Origin: Dysgonamonadaceae bacterium
Lineage (GTDB): Bacteria > Bacteroidota > Bacteroidia > Bacteroidales > Azobacteroidaceae
NCBI GenBank assembly: GCA_031255425.1
Contig: JAIRSN010000222.1
Span: forward strand, 1-7,398
Length of the DNA: 7,398 nucleotides
Direction: 5' to 3'
Shown: positions 7,195-7,398 of the stretch, one piece after another
Layout: each line of letters begins with the position of its first letter
Numbering within the stretch: the stretch's first letter is position 1
The notes under the pieces: model-generated
The model's database searches: none
Told to the model about the DNA's origin: nothing
Seen by the model: only the letters and a program-made list of their open reading frames with translations
Position numbers and translations under genes: made by a program

Positions 7195-7327
7195 TTGGGA
7201 TGTAGGGGATATGTCTTTATGCTACTGCGGTTGTTTGTTAATAAAATTAGGTGGAAATGAGGTTTTTGCGCTACGCGGAAGCGGAGGACATAATGAATCG
7301 CACGACGCAGGGGTATCGCACACCGCA

Positions 7328-7391
7328 CAACCCGCAGGGTTGAATATGAGTAACCCCGGGTGCAAACCCGGGGTAGAGGAATCCCGCCTCT
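7328..7391. repeat. Cluster of consecutive small hairpins at the right edge, probable dispersed repeat
   Basis: Three stem-loops follow one another. CAACCC-GCA-GGGTTG spans 7328-7342. ACCCCGGGT-GCAA-ACCCGGGGT spans 7353-7374, a perfect 9-bp stem with a GNRA-type GCAA loop. AGAGG-N7-CCTCT spans 7375-7391. The spacing is so tight that the second and third touch. The block is much more GC-rich than the inverted-repeat arms beside it. It may continue beyond the window. Structured intergenic repeats of this kind are usual for REP-like elements, but its family is not known to me with certainty. No T tract follows, so it is not a typical terminator. Confidence 0.6.
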
Positions 7392-7398
7392 CCATACA

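Larger units (their letters stand above)
7111..7266. repeat. Long inverted-repeat element with 45-bp arms, MITE-like
   Basis: The left arm 7111-7155 starts AAAACCTCATTTCCACC. The right arm 7222-7266 is its reverse complement, ending GGTGGAAATGAGGTTTT. The first 38 positions (7111-7148 with 7229-7266) pair without error; then follow one mismatch (7149/7228) and six more pairs (CAGTAG with CTACTG). The centre is 66 nt (7156-7221). No transposase fits in it, and the 10 bp on either side show no target duplication. Options are a non-autonomous transposon remnant, a large cruciform or hairpin repeat, or an invertible segment. The arm is more AT-rich than the genes around it. It lies about 50 bp upstream of the proposed clpB -33 box. 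Confidence 0.85.
6980..7398. other. Gene-poor region upstream of clpB
   Basis: No confident gene is present. From left to right this stretch holds the clpB ribosome site and promoter (to about 7090), a short linker, the 156-bp inverted-repeat element (7111-7266), and a GC-rich block of small hairpins to the right edge. One + strand frame starting at ATG 7211 stays open for 62 codons to the window end; its product would begin MSLCYCGCLLIKLGGNEV. It starts inside the repeat, has no ribosome site and crosses several hairpins, so it is more likely a by-product of the repeat than a gene. No tRNA or rRNA is seen. Confidence 0.6.

Noticed and set aside
7293..7343. A 16-codon frame beginning MNRTTQGYRTPHNPQG
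   Set aside because: Too short, without a ribosome site, and crossing the first hairpin of the repeat cluster; there is no support for translation.
7328..7391. CRISPR array or attachment site reading of the hairpin cluster
   Set aside because: The palindromes differ in sequence and spacing, so there is no repeat-spacer pattern. No integrase or tRNA gene is present.

Overview
The window looks like chromosomal DNA of a Bacteroidetes bacterium, most likely of the order Bacteroidales, with a fairly GC-rich coding sequence. The evidence is the ilvB-ilvN-thioesterase-ilvC gene order, the Bacteroidetes-style ketol-acid reductoisomerase, the mostly absent or badly spaced Shine-Dalgarno sites, and a TTTG/TAnnTTTG-like promoter upstream of clpB. 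The genus cannot be fixed from the sequence alone.

Positions 1-4355 (+ strand) are a tightly packed branched-chain amino acid operon. It begins with the 3' four fifths of ilvB (acetolactate synthase large subunit, cut by the left edge). Next come ilvN (regulatory subunit, overlapping ilvB by 8 bp), a FatA/FatB-type acyl-ACP thioesterase, a small secreted protein that looks like an outer-membrane beta-barrel, and ilvC. Gaps between genes are 15-26 bp, so all five are probably co-transcribed. IlvBN makes acetolactate or acetohydroxybutyrate and IlvC reduces and isomerises it; ilvD is not in view and may lie upstream. The barrel-like gene between the thioesterase and ilvC has no obvious link to the pathway.

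Positions 4342-4457 are a convergent junction with two perfect hairpins. One surrounds the ilvC stop codon. The other, a 13-bp perfect stem followed by TTTT on the + strand, lies inside the last codons of clpB. Positions 4391-6979 (- strand) are a complete clpB, encoding the AAA+ disaggregase, with a strong Shine-Dalgarno and a candidate promoter about 45-80 bp upstream.

Positions 6980-7398 contain no confident gene. After the clpB promoter comes a 156-bp inverted-repeat element with 45-bp arms (44 of 45 paired) around a 66-nt centre. It is followed by a run of small GC-rich hairpins that continues to the right edge. This block resembles a dispersed non-autonomous repeat. One + strand frame (from 7211) stays open to the window end, but it is probably a by-product of the repeat.

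Most of the window is ordinary core metabolism and stress response. The unusual parts are the right-hand repeat block, the palindrome inside the clpB 3' end, and the barrel-like gene inside the ilv operon. I see no evidence of a new defence or mobile system with its own enzymes.
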